Part shown: positions 44,776 to 53,080 of the stretch, piece by piece
Layout of the letters: each line of letters begins with the position of its first letter
Position numbering within the stretch: position 1 is the first letter of the stretch
DNA from: Desertivirga xinjiangensis
GTDB taxonomy: Bacteria > Bacteroidota > Bacteroidia > Sphingobacteriales > Sphingobacteriaceae
Assembly (NCBI RefSeq): GCF_024436435.1
Contig: NZ_JAFMZP010000001.1
Span: forward strand, 806,001 to 870,000
Direction: 5' to 3'
Length of the DNA: 64,000 nucleotides
Translations under genes and position numbers: made by a program
Notes under the pieces: generated by a model
Told to the model about the DNA's origin: nothing
Seen by the model: only the letters and a program-made list of their open reading frames with translations
The model's database searches: none

Positions 44776-45321
44776 ATGGAAACAACGGAAAGATATCTTG
44801 CTCCCTATATTTTTGATGCAGGAGATACTAATATGTATTGGCAAACGGTTAAAAAACTAGCCAGGTTTGGCCAGAGCTCCTTAGCTGAATCAACCGGAGC
44901 TGCTTCTTTAACAATAGCACATAACAACAATGATATCTTCTTAAATTACCTTTTCTTGTCTGAGCAATCAGATCGAAATGCCTCTGTAAAACTTGAATTT
45001 TCTCTTGCTTTTAATGAAAGGACTGATTGGTATAAATTTAACATCAGTTCAGAGGGAGAAACAAGAGTTTCTTTCACCGGAGATACACAGGATGAGATTG
45101 AACTGCCTCCTTATTGTTTGGAGCATTTAACGTCATATTGGGATAAAACAACCTGCCGGAATGAAGTCTCTTATTTCGAACTATTTCTTAGAATTCCGGG
45201 GAAACTTTTTTGCTATAATTCGATTGAGTCGTTTAAAGGCATGCATTGCTGGTTCATGATTGAGAATGAAGGGCGAAACTTTCATCTCCCGGAGTGTTGT
45301 GGGGAGCTTATGTTTCAGTAG
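44776..45321 (+). CDS. Unknown 181-residue protein, possibly carbohydrate-binding fold
   Basis: I do not recognise this protein with certainty. It has no signal peptide. The pattern of beta-strands (IFLNYLFLSEQSDRNASVKLEFSLAFN, WYKFNISSEGETRVSF, SYFELFLRIPGKLF, MHCWFMIENEGRNFHLPECC) resembles carbohydrate-binding family 9-like domains, which in Bacteroidetes are often stand-alone. It follows the sensor gene by 177 bases on the same strand and may be a separate unit. The fold is a guess. Confidence 0.6.
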   Translation: METTERYLAPYIFDAGDTNMYWQTVKKLARFGQSSLAESTGAASLTIAHNNNDIFLNYLFLSEQSDRNASVKLEFSLAFNERTDWYKFNISSEGETRVSFTGDTQDEIELPPYCLEHLTSYWDKTTCRNEVSYFELFLRIPGKLFCYNSIESFKGMHCWFMIENEGRNFHLPECCGELMFQ

Positions 45322-45367
45322 CCATCTATTTCTTGTCAACAGAGAGGGACATCAACAGCCCTTATTA

Positions 45368-45628
45368 CTAATACAGGAACCCAAAGAGCCATAAAGGTAT
45401 TTTATGCTGATAACCTATCTCAATATCGTCAGCCACGACAAACGATTTTTCGACATGTTTTACTTGCTTGGCTGTCTTATTTTTACCGCCAACTTCAAAA
45501 ACATGATCCAGTAGGCCAAAGTCGCCGTCATCAACATACCTTAGAGGGTGAATAACAGAGAGTTGGTTTGCAAAAAAGCTTTCCCTCATATTCCCGGTCA
45601 TCCAGTTTAACAACTGTATCAACCACAT
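45368..45628 (-). pseudogene. C-terminal remnant of a DUF4143 AAA-type ATPase
   Basis: The 86 readable residues hold the typical tail of AAA_14/DUF4143 ATPases: NMRESFFANQLS, VFEVGGKNKTAKQVKHVEKSFVVADDIEIG and the closing KIPLWLFGFLY. A full protein has about 400 residues; the ATP-binding part is absent and the upstream sequence is a histidine kinase start region. It is a relic cut near 45640. Confidence 0.7.
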
Positions 45629-45658
45629 GGCATGGTGTACATCCCAGTTAGCTGAAGC

Positions 45659-46456
45659 ATGTCAGGGAGTATTAAGACTCATATTTGCAGAATGTTACAG
45701 TTTTTGACAGATACATGTGAATTAGACCCGGAAGTTTCTGATTTTCGCATCCATAATGAAAAGCTTCTGGAATTAAATGCCTCAAAAGATAAGTTCTTTT
45801 CAATCATAGCCCATGACCTTCGTAACCCTGTAAGCTCTTTAAAAATGCTCACTCAGTTTCTCGCTGAAGATCTGGAGCAAAATAACATGAAAGGAGCCCT
45901 CGAACTATCAGCTATGTTAAGCGCACAGGTAGATCATACTTATGCACTCTTAAATAACCTTCTCGACTGGAGCCGGGCACAATCAGGTAATATTTCTTTA
46001 AAAAGGCAGGTACTGTTTTTAAAAGATGTTTTTGAATCCGAAGTGTCAATTAATCAAATAGTGGCTGATAGCAAATACATTTGCATCACTGGAGTGGCCG
46101 ACGAGAACCTTGTCATAAATGCGGATGCCAATATGTTAAATACCATATTAAGGAACCTCATAACAAATGCCATTAAATTCAGCTACGAGCATGGCTGGAT
46201 AATGATCAAAGCGGAAGAAAGACCTGATGACATCCTGGTAACCGTTGAAGACTGCGGGAGAGGCATGACATCTGATATCCTTGAAAACTTGTTTATCCCA
46301 CATACTAAAACCAGCACGCCTGGCACTAACAATGAATCGGGTACAGGTTTAGGCCTGCTGCTATGCAAAGAGTTTGTAGAACTGCATGGCGGCAGGATTT
46401 GGGCTGAAAGTGAGCCGGAGATCGGAAGTAAATTTTATTTCACGCTAAGCCGCTGA
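45659..46456 (+). CDS. Short sensor histidine kinase (no sensing domain)
   Basis: The protein has 265 residues from the first ATG; an internal start at 45692 is possible. It has HisKA with H52 in FFSIIAHDLRNPVSS and an HATPase domain with NLITNAIKFS, DCGRGM and GTGLGLLLCKEFVELHGG. There is no membrane segment or complete PAS domain. About 40 residues precede the HisKA, looking like the tail of a coil. The 5' side abuts the ATPase relic, so the gene may have lost its original N-terminus by the same rearrangement. A soluble kinase acting on a distant response regulator is also possible. Confidence 0.8.
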   Translation: MSGSIKTHICRMLQFLTDTCELDPEVSDFRIHNEKLLELNASKDKFFSIIAHDLRNPVSSLKMLTQFLAEDLEQNNMKGALELSAMLSAQVDHTYALLNNLLDWSRAQSGNISLKRQVLFLKDVFESEVSINQIVADSKYICITGVADENLVINADANMLNTILRNLITNAIKFSYEHGWIMIKAEERPDDILVTVEDCGRGMTSDILENLFIPHTKTSTPGTNNESGTGLGLLLCKEFVELHGGRIWAESEPEIGSKFYFTLSR

Positions 46457-46581
46457 TCAAAAGTTCTTTACAGAGATCAAGCGATCAGGTTTTCCAATAA
46501 GGCGTCTTTTGCGTTATTGGCCCTAACACCGTTTCTTCCTTTAAGCTGTATCAGTACTATAAAAGTATGAGCTCTTTGACG

Positions 46582-46589
46582 TAACTTTG
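46582..46589 (+). promoter_or_regulatory. -7 promoter box before the tandem AraC genes
   Basis: TAACTTTG fits TAnnTTTG exactly and lies 28 bases before the ATG at 46618. No clear -33 TTTG is seen at the expected distance. Confidence 0.45.
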
Positions 46590-46617
46590 CGCAGGGGTGC
46601 ATATACGTTACTGAAAG

Positions 46618-47694
46618 ATGCTTACATTGGGGATTGTTTTTTTTCACCTGCTTATTATATTTTTTTTGTTTAAAGCAGTGCAATCTGCTGCTGCTTTTCA
46701 TACTTATATTGAAGTCGTAACGCTTTTTTCTGCTGTACATATTGTAGCAATTGTCTGCAACATCGGAACGCCCATAGGCTTGTTGTATGGCCCGCTACTA
46801 TACACTGCAAATCAACCCGGTTATGAAGCTGCCAAGTCAAAAGCGAACTTTTTAATACACTTTACGCCATTTCTGCTTTTCAGTGTGGCGTATCCCTTTG
46901 TGTTTTATGGCCTGCAAAACTCTCTGCCGGCGGCACAGACTCTGATGTTTTATTATCCTGCCTACTTTGCCAGTATGTTTGCTTCTTTATTGTATTACAC
47001 GTTTAGCATCATGTTTGCGAGAAAAAAAGTACAGGAGCTCCATGCACATGCCGATTTGCTTATCACGAAACTTAGTGTGGTTAACATTGCCAATGCCTGT
47101 TTGATCATTTTGTTGATGCTGCAGATGTTCAGGAACGATATTAACTATGGCTTCGACCTGCGTTTGCTGATATATGGCTTGCTTGCCTGCAGTCTCTTGC
47201 TTATGCTGCAATATCTGTATATGAGAAATATAGAAGCAGATGAGGAAACGATTTCCGCAGATACTCTTCCTGTGGATAGCCAGCAGGTAAGGAAACGCTA
47301 TCAGAAATCAAATCTGGATGAGGAAGTATTGGATGAGTATGCCAGACGAATTCATAAAATACTGAAGGAATCTAAATTATATCTTAACAGCGATTTGAAT
47401 CCCGACATGCTCAGTAAGGAAACCGGGATCCCGCGGCACCATTTTTCTCAGTTATTTAATGTGCAAATAGGAAAGAGTTTTTATCAGTTGATTGCCGAAT
47501 ATCGGATAGCACATGCTGTTCAGGTACTGAATGGTGAAGGAAATATTAAAATGGAATCTCTGGCTTATGAATGCGGATTTAATTCAAAGACCTCATTTAA
47601 CAGGTACTTTAGAGAACAAACCGGACTTACACCTTCCGAGTACCGCCAGTCTGGAAAAGCGGCTTCAGTGCAGTCAGCAATAAATACGAATTAA
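46618..47694 (+). CDS. AraC-family regulator with membrane N-terminus (first of tandem pair)
   Basis: The protein has 358 residues, with six or seven predicted membrane helices in residues 1-205. After a linker, an AraC domain at about 250-345 carries two helix-turn-helix motifs (DMLSKETGIPRHHFSQLFNVQIGKSFYQLIAEYRIAHAVQVL and MESLAYECGFNSKTSFNRYFREQTGLTPSEYRQ). It is related to its neighbour at 47710, 15 bases downstream, and to the regulator at 4836. The signal and targets are unknown. Confidence 0.85.
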   Translation: MLTLGIVFFHLLIIFFLFKAVQSAAAFHTYIEVVTLFSAVHIVAIVCNIGTPIGLLYGPLLYTANQPGYEAAKSKANFLIHFTPFLLFSVAYPFVFYGLQNSLPAAQTLMFYYPAYFASMFASLLYYTFSIMFARKKVQELHAHADLLITKLSVVNIANACLIILLMLQMFRNDINYGFDLRLLIYGLLACSLLLMLQYLYMRNIEADEETISADTLPVDSQQVRKRYQKSNLDEEVLDEYARRIHKILKESKLYLNSDLNPDMLSKETGIPRHHFSQLFNVQIGKSFYQLIAEYRIAHAVQVLNGEGNIKMESLAYECGFNSKTSFNRYFREQTGLTPSEYRQSGKAASVQSAINTN

Positions 47695-47709
47695 ATTTAA
47701 TACCTGTGC

Positions 47710-48801
47710 ATGTCTGCATTACTGCTTGCTTTTATTATCGTTTTTACTTTACTGACTATCAGTCTTCACTATACTGCAGGGAATAAAACGCCTTTTGAAA
47801 AAATACTTTTCCTGTATTTGTGTTATGTACTGTTCCATGTAAGTTATGCTTTATTTACACGGCACTACTTTGCTGATAAAAGATATATTGATGGTGCAGT
47901 GCCTTTTGGCTTATTTTATGGCCCGTTTTTCTATTTCGCCTGGCGTGCATCGCAGGGCAAGGTGTTGTCAAATATGATGATATGGCTGCATTCAGTACCT
48001 TTTCTTTTGGGATGCGTTGCTTACATAATCATGCTCTGCAGTTCATCCTTCAGACAGGATTATACCCGTCTTTACTATGGAGTACTCTATTCTTCGGTAG
48101 CGATATCGATGTTTTTTTATGCTTTGAAGGGTATGTTTGGTGGAGCCAGGGAATCAAAGGCGATATCGGGAGATGCACGGCGCTTAATTGGTATAGCAGG
48201 TATGATACTTTTGATCATCGCCTTGTTCTTCTTTGTTCAAACCTATACCAGGTTGATCCCCTGGACAAGAAGTATATCTTCCTGGACATTCTTCTTTATG
48301 TATACGCTGATATTTTCGTCAGTGTTGATCGTATTTCGTTATAATATAAAACGGCTCAGAATTAGGCGGGTTGGTGCAATGGAACTTTCGGCTGCATCCG
48401 ATAACAGCGATAGCGGAGAAAGATCCCGGCTATACAAAAAATCAGCCCTGTCAGAAAAAGTGCTCGCTGAATACGAAAAAAAGCTGGAGATTTTGATGCT
48501 GGAAGAAAAAGTTTATCTAAAAACGGACCTTAGCCTGGAGGGGCTTGCGGCCGAGCTTAAGATTCCAAAGCACCACGTCACCCAGTTGTTTAATGTCCAT
48601 ATAGGAAAGAACTTCTACCAGTATATTAATGAGTACCGGGTTGACCACGCCTGTGGTCTCCTTCAAAGCGAGCCAAAAAATATAAAGATCGATGAACTTG
48701 CATTTCTTAGCGGCTTTAATTCTAAGGTTTCGTTTAACCGGTATTTTAAAAAACAGATGGATTGTACGCCCTCTGAATTCCGTGAACGTCTGCAAGGCTG
48801 A
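47710..48801 (+). CDS. AraC-family regulator with membrane N-terminus (second of tandem pair)
   Basis: The protein has 363 residues with the same design as the preceding gene: helices in 1-215, then KKSALSEKVLAEYEKKLEILMLEEKVYLKTDLSLEGLAAELKIPKHHVTQLFNVHIGKNFYQ and a second helix-turn-helix (IDELAFLSGFNSKVSFNRYFKKQMDCTPSEFRE). The DNA-binding domains of the pair are alike, the membrane parts less so. This pattern suggests a tandem duplication with divergence of the sensing part; the two could form a heterodimer. Confidence 0.85.
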   Translation: MSALLLAFIIVFTLLTISLHYTAGNKTPFEKILFLYLCYVLFHVSYALFTRHYFADKRYIDGAVPFGLFYGPFFYFAWRASQGKVLSNMMIWLHSVPFLLGCVAYIIMLCSSSFRQDYTRLYYGVLYSSVAISMFFYALKGMFGGARESKAISGDARRLIGIAGMILLIIALFFFVQTYTRLIPWTRSISSWTFFFMYTLIFSSVLIVFRYNIKRLRIRRVGAMELSAASDNSDSGERSRLYKKSALSEKVLAEYEKKLEILMLEEKVYLKTDLSLEGLAAELKIPKHHVTQLFNVHIGKNFYQYINEYRVDHACGLLQSEPKNIKIDELAFLSGFNSKVSFNRYFKKQMDCTPSEFRERLQG

Positions 48802-49073
48802 TTGAGGCTATTAGCATAATTTCAATCGTTTAAGTTGTTTCAGCCGTGTGGGATGTCGGGCTTCCCAGTTTGTTGAGGTGTCAATTGGCGTTGAATACTG
48901 CATTTTTGAGGCTGTAAACAAACACGCACTTAAATGGAAAGTATACAGGGAAGGAACCAGGAAAGATACAATAATGCAGAAAAGTTTAATACGGTTACGA
49001 TGTGGCTTCTTATTATTATCCTCCTTGCTGTTGTTGCCTCAGAATATTTGCACGTATGATTGCACCATATAAC

Positions 49074-50477
49074 TTACAGGTTTTTAGGCAGCCAGCCACT
49101 ATGCCGAGAACCTGATACATAATAGTAGCCATTATATTCTCCCAGTATTCTAATGCTTTCTCCAGGAGAAACGACACCTTTCCGGGCAGCAATACTTTCT
49201 GGTTTATCTAATACATATTGTTCATTTGAAATCTTTAGCTGTTTAACCGGGAGACTCACAGGTTTCACCGTTGTACTGCTGACAAAACCACTTACTCCGT
49301 CAGGTAATAAAACCTTGTACCAGCCAGAAGATGCCGCTTCCACCTGCAGCAGACTGTTGAGAGATAAGGTTCTTAGAGAGGCGGCGGTAGCAGAGGGGCC
49401 TTCCCTCATATGTACAATGCCTGAACCTGTCCTTACAGACTTGCCAATACTTGTCAGGGAAGCTGTGATTGCCGGTGGAGATTTGATTGCGGGGTTGATA
49501 AAGTCTAATGGATCAATGGCTCCTCCTCCGGTATAAATGCCAAAATGCAGATGCGGTGCGGTATTAATGGCGTTACCTGTGTTTCCCACTAAACCTATAG
49601 TATCGCCTGCAGAGACTTTCTGGCCATCGGTAACCAGCTGTTCATCCAGGTGGGCATAATATAGGTTATAATTCTTGCCCTCGGGGCGAATGAAAACAAC
49701 TTTGCCGCCCAGTTTATTATCTCCAACCCGCGAGACGAAACCGTCTGCGGCGGCAAGGGCTGGAGTTCTTTTAGCTGCGAAAATATCAACTCCCTCATGT
49801 CTTCTGACGCCGCCATCCCTGTCGGCTCCCCAAAAGCTGCCTATTTTCCCTTTTTGAACGGGGAAGGCTAAAGAGGGGCCACTTGAAATGGTCAGTGTAT
49901 ATTCCCCGGAGCCCAGGAGCTCCGGCTGTAATCTAAGGATATAGATACCGTTGTCGTCTATGTCGTGTTTAAACGGCGCAGCATTTGTATCAGCATAAGC
50001 CAGAAGCTTTTTATTACCACTAGTCTTAGCCTCCCAGAGATCGACGTAGATGCAGAAGTTAGTCGCTGGTTTCTTATCAAGAGAGATACTGATCCGCTGC
50101 CCTCTCTTAGCTTCGAAGCGTACAGCGGCGGCCCGTGGTTGTTCGGCAGAGAAGTAGCCGCTTTCTTTATAGGGGATGGTGACGCTTAGGGGCTTAAGTA
50201 AGCTTGCCTCGGCCTGTCCAAACCAGGCTTTTCCCAAAGCACTTTCTCTCAATCCCGCATCGATCAGGTTTTGCCCGTATTTTTCGTGGGGACTTCTTTT
50301 TCCGAAGAGGCCTGCAGGGCCAGAAACATTACAGGATTGAAGGCTGACACCTACTAGCAGGACGAAAATCTGGCCTTGTGGATAAAGGCACACGCGGCAC
50401 GCGTGCATCAGCATTGCCAGGGACGAGTGGCAGGCTTGTGCCAGCATTAACAAGAAAATATAGATCCGGTACATCAT
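49074..50477 (-). CDS. M23 (LytM) peptidase lipoprotein with SH3-like domains
   Basis: The protein has 467 residues from the first ATG. The zinc site of M23 peptidases is complete: H227 and D231 in RRHEGVDIFA, and H309/H311 in APHLHFG. Two SH3-like modules follow (about 345-400 and 415-467, the last ending SGWLPKNL). It should cut peptidoglycan cross-links in the periplasm. The N-terminus is odd. A hydrophobic stretch with a lipobox-like LAQAC (residues 5-16) is followed by residues encoded by a dispersed DNA repeat (22-31), then a second signal-like stretch with lipobox C49 (VSLQSC). The real start may be M22 or M24, inside the repeat. Confidence 0.85.
   Translation of the reverse strand: MMYRIYIFLLMLAQACHSSLAMLMHACRVCLYPQGQIFVLLVGVSLQSCNVSGPAGLFGKRSPHEKYGQNLIDAGLRESALGKAWFGQAEASLLKPLSVTIPYKESGYFSAEQPRAAAVRFEAKRGQRISISLDKKPATNFCIYVDLWEAKTSGNKKLLAYADTNAAPFKHDIDDNGIYILRLQPELLGSGEYTLTISSGPSLAFPVQKGKIGSFWGADRDGGVRRHEGVDIFAAKRTPALAAADGFVSRVGDNKLGGKVVFIRPEGKNYNLYYAHLDEQLVTDGQKVSAGDTIGLVGNTGNAINTAPHLHFGIYTGGGAIDPLDFINPAIKSPPAITASLTSIGKSVRTGSGIVHMREGPSATAASLRTLSLNSLLQVEAASSGWYKVLLPDGVSGFVSSTTVKPVSLPVKQLKISNEQYVLDKPESIAARKGVVSPGESIRILGEYNGYYYVSGSRHSGWLPKNL
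50387..50412. repeat. CACACGCGGCACGCGTGC repeat inside the M23 gene
   Basis: GGCACACGCGGCACGCGTGC matches the copies at 23063 and 62473. It is the only copy of this repeat within a reading frame, where it encodes about ten residues of the N-terminal region of the peptidase. Confidence 0.65.
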
Positions 50478-50529
50478 TTCAAATATGTGATATGATATTT
50501 AACAGACGCATAAACTGTTTGTTCAAACG

Positions 50530-50537
50530 TATATTTG
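50530..50537 (+). promoter_or_regulatory. -7 promoter box before the MFS transporter
   Basis: TATATTTG fits TAnnTTTG and lies 44 bases before the ATG at 50581. A TTTG at 50518 is too close to serve as a normal -33 element. Confidence 0.45.
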
Positions 50538-50580
50538 CGGCTTTCTAAGATGTTTAAAAAATAGGGGATAAAGAAGGTAG

Positions 50581-51765
50581 ATGAGAAAGAAATTACTTCC
50601 GCTCGCGATGGGCGGTTTAGGGATAGGAACTACAGAATTTGTGATGATGGGATTGTTGCCGGATATTGCTGGTGAATTTAGTATTTCTATACCTGAGGCG
50701 GGGCATATGATATCGGCCTATGCTTTAGGGGTGGTTATCGGGGCACCGCTGCTGGTTGCCGCGAGTAGCAGGATGGCTCCCAAAACTATTCTGCTGGTTT
50801 TGATGCTGCTTTTCACGATCTTCAATAGCCTTTCTGCTTTTGCTCCTAATGCTGCGATCTTATTTATTGCCCGCTTAATGGCAGGTTTGCCCCACGGCGC
50901 CTTCTTTGGTGTCGGTTCGGTAGTGGCGAGCCGCTTAGCAGAGGATGGTAAGAAGGCTCAGGCAATATCGCTGATGTTCAGCGGGCTGACGATAGCAAAC
51001 CTATTAACCGTTCCGCTTGGAACGTACATTGGGCATAACTATTCGTGGAGATATACCTTTGGCAGCATTGGGCTGATCGGATTGCTGACCATGTTAGCCA
51101 TCTATATTTTGCTTCCGGCCTTGCCTGCTTCAAAGAACAGTAATATAAAAGCGGAAATGAAGGTGTTTGCGCGTCTGGATCCATGGTTGATCTTCCTGAT
51201 CACTGCAATTGGGACTGGTGGTTTATTTTGCTGGATCAGCTATATAGCCCCTTTAATGACTGAAGTGTCCGGGTTTTCGGAGTCGATGGTTCCTTATATA
51301 TTGATGGTAGCGGGTTTTGGAATGTTTGTAGGGAACCTGGTTGGTGGAAAGCTTGCTGATCGGTTGAAGCCGCTAACAGCATGTCTTGTTTTGCTTTTTG
51401 CTATGGCTGCCACTTTGGTGCTGATCTACTTCTTTTCAGAGAGCCAGCCGGTGTCTATCGTGCTGACCTTTGTTGCGGGAAGTTGTTCACTTGCGATGGC
51501 TTCGCCCATACAGATGCTGATGATCCAGTCGTCGAAAGGTGCTGAAATGCTTGGAGCTTCGGTTACCCAGGCTGCTTTTAACATGGGAAATGCTTTGGGT
51601 GCTTTCCTTGGGGGCATGCCTATAGCGGCAGGTCTCGGTTATGCCTCTCCTCAACTGGTGGGAGTTTCCATGTCGCTGTTGGGAGCGGTTTTTGCAGGGA
51701 TACTTATATTCAGGCATAAGAAAGAAAGGTTGCTTGTGGCTGAATTGGAACCGGCAGCGGCTTGA
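50581..51765 (+). CDS. MFS transporter (AraJ-like efflux family)
   Basis: The protein has 394 residues with twelve predicted membrane helices. The N-terminal GGLGIGTTEFVMMGLLPDIAGEFSISIPEAGHMISAYALGVVIGAPLL is typical of the AraJ/YdhP-type drug and sugar efflux group. The motif FIARLMAGLPHGAFFGVGSVVASRLA also fits. It exports a small molecule using the proton gradient; the substrate is unknown. It is transcribed away from the M23 gene from a shared 100-base gap. Confidence 0.87.
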   Translation: MRKKLLPLAMGGLGIGTTEFVMMGLLPDIAGEFSISIPEAGHMISAYALGVVIGAPLLVAASSRMAPKTILLVLMLLFTIFNSLSAFAPNAAILFIARLMAGLPHGAFFGVGSVVASRLAEDGKKAQAISLMFSGLTIANLLTVPLGTYIGHNYSWRYTFGSIGLIGLLTMLAIYILLPALPASKNSNIKAEMKVFARLDPWLIFLITAIGTGGLFCWISYIAPLMTEVSGFSESMVPYILMVAGFGMFVGNLVGGKLADRLKPLTACLVLLFAMAATLVLIYFFSESQPVSIVLTFVAGSCSLAMASPIQMLMIQSSKGAEMLGASVTQAAFNMGNALGAFLGGMPIAAGLGYASPQLVGVSMSLLGAVFAGILIFRHKKERLLVAELEPAAA

Positions 51766-51834
51766 GCCCGAGTTTATCTTATTCATGGCATGTTTTTTAT
51801 GTTATTTCTCATAACATGGAATGAATGACATTAA

Positions 51835-52407
51835 ATGGATACTTTATTTTCTCTTGAACCAGTGTTCCCGAAGGGCTTCAGCTATTTTCCTGAATTCATT
51901 TCCGTAACTGAAGAAGATCAGCTGCTGCAGGCGATTAGCGAATCAAATCTTCATGCCTTTGTTTTTCAGGGTTATGAAGCAAGACGAAAGGTCGAAAGTT
52001 TTGGCTACGACTGGAATTTTGCGAGCCGCACTCTTTCAAAGGGAAAGGAAATACCAACAGTTTTTAAACCCCTGATAGAAAAAGTATCAAATCTCGTGGC
52101 GATCCATCCTACAGATTTTGCAGAGCTATTGCTTACTGAATATCCGCCCGGCTCTGTCATCAACTGGCACAGAGATGCACCGCCCTTTGATCTTATTGCC
52201 GGGATCTCGCTGTTATCCGATTGCGTATTCAGGTTTAAGCCGCAAGACAAGATGAAGCAAAGCAGGTCGTCACTGCTATCCTTTACTGTAAAGCGCCGGT
52301 CGCTGTATGTCATGCAGGGAGACTCCAGGTTTAACTGGCAGCACAGTATCTTACCGGTTGCCGGGAAGAGATTTTCTATTACCCTGCGTACACTGCTTGA
52401 TGGCTAG
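51835..52407 (+). CDS. AlkB-like 2-oxoglutarate-dependent dioxygenase
   Basis: The protein has 190 residues. The iron ligands are H112 and D114 in NWHRDAPPFD and H170 in WQHSILPV; the oxoglutarate-binding arginines are R179 and R185 in KRFSITLRT. The substrate lid near FQGYEARRKVESFGYDW is typical of bacterial AlkB relatives. It probably demethylates alkylated bases in DNA or RNA. The start is set by the first ATG after a short gap from the MFS gene. Confidence 0.88.
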   Translation: MDTLFSLEPVFPKGFSYFPEFISVTEEDQLLQAISESNLHAFVFQGYEARRKVESFGYDWNFASRTLSKGKEIPTVFKPLIEKVSNLVAIHPTDFAELLLTEYPPGSVINWHRDAPPFDLIAGISLLSDCVFRFKPQDKMKQSRSSLLSFTVKRRSLYVMQGDSRFNWQHSILPVAGKRFSITLRTLLDG

Positions 52408-52447
52408 AGAGCTGTAGGTCCTTATTTGTTTTTCTTTTACTCCGATA

Positions 52448-52660
52448 AAGCGCTATACAAAACGCCTGAGGAGTCGGAGAGCTCCTTTTATTGGTTGATC
52501 CTTAGTCCCTGGCGCGCTTAAACCCCCGGCTACAGACTAAGGACAGCGCCGGGATTCGAGATTTAACTTGCAGCCCTGTCTGTCCTTAAGAGTTCCGGAG
52601 GAGCTCTTAGGATTCAGAAATAAACAGCAGTCTCCGACTCCGTTAAAGCGCTACGATAGC
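52448..52660. repeat. Two half CTGTCC elements in permuted order
   Basis: Bases 52448-52546 match the right half of the 62521-62683 element and end in CTAAGGACAG. Bases 52580-52660 match its left half and begin CTGTCCTTAAG. The halves are thus in reversed order compared with a complete element, as if two tandem elements had each lost the outer half. They are separated by 33 unrelated bases. Confidence 0.75.
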
Positions 52661-52663
52661 CGC

Positions 52664-52945
52664 TCATTCCAAATTATCAACCCCATCCCCGGAATCCGGA
52701 GTGCTCAGATCATCCTGGCCATTATCCAGGTGGCCGTAATTCTTTTCAAAGTCGTCGTCCTTTTCTACCTTGTCGTCATCCTCCTCGTCTTCATCCGGAA
52801 CAAGTTCATTGTCGTTGTACTCTCTCTCTACTTCTTCAGAATCCGGATCATTCGAGTTATCAGGAGCATTAGTTCCAGGAGAAGGATCTGAAAATTGCTC
52901 TTCTTGTTCAATATCCCGCCCTGTAAATATCATTGCAAGTATCAT
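52664..52945 (-). CDS. Small, highly acidic protein of unknown function
   Basis: The frame gives 93 residues, of which the last 80 are mostly Asp, Glu, Asn and Ser (for example DNELVPDEDEEDDDKVEKDDDFEKN). There is no signal peptide or membrane helix. Low-complexity acidic proteins of this size are common in the group, but low complexity also makes chance reading frames. The start could be M1 or M6. No function can be assigned. Confidence 0.45.
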   Translation of the reverse strand: MILAMIFTGRDIEQEEQFSDPSPGTNAPDNSNDPDSEEVEREYNDNELVPDEDEEDDDKVEKDDDFEKNYGHLDNGQDDLSTPDSGDGVDNLE

Positions 52946-53080
52946 AATGTTATTGTTTTATAAGATAACGGGAATTTACAAGAGCTGGTTTTTTTTATTG
53001 GGAAATCAATCTGTAATTGATCAAACTTTTTTTCTGCTTTATTTATTGAATCATGAGGTTAAATACCAAAAATCAGAGTT

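Noticed and set aside
45659-46456. Complete histidine kinase with PAS domain
   Set aside because: Only about 40 residues precede the HisKA domain, too few for a PAS domain.
48848-49072. Small gene of 74 codons, or a 32-codon hydrophobic peptide within it
   Set aside because: There is a hydrophobic stretch near the end but no paralogue, promoter or ribosome site to support it.
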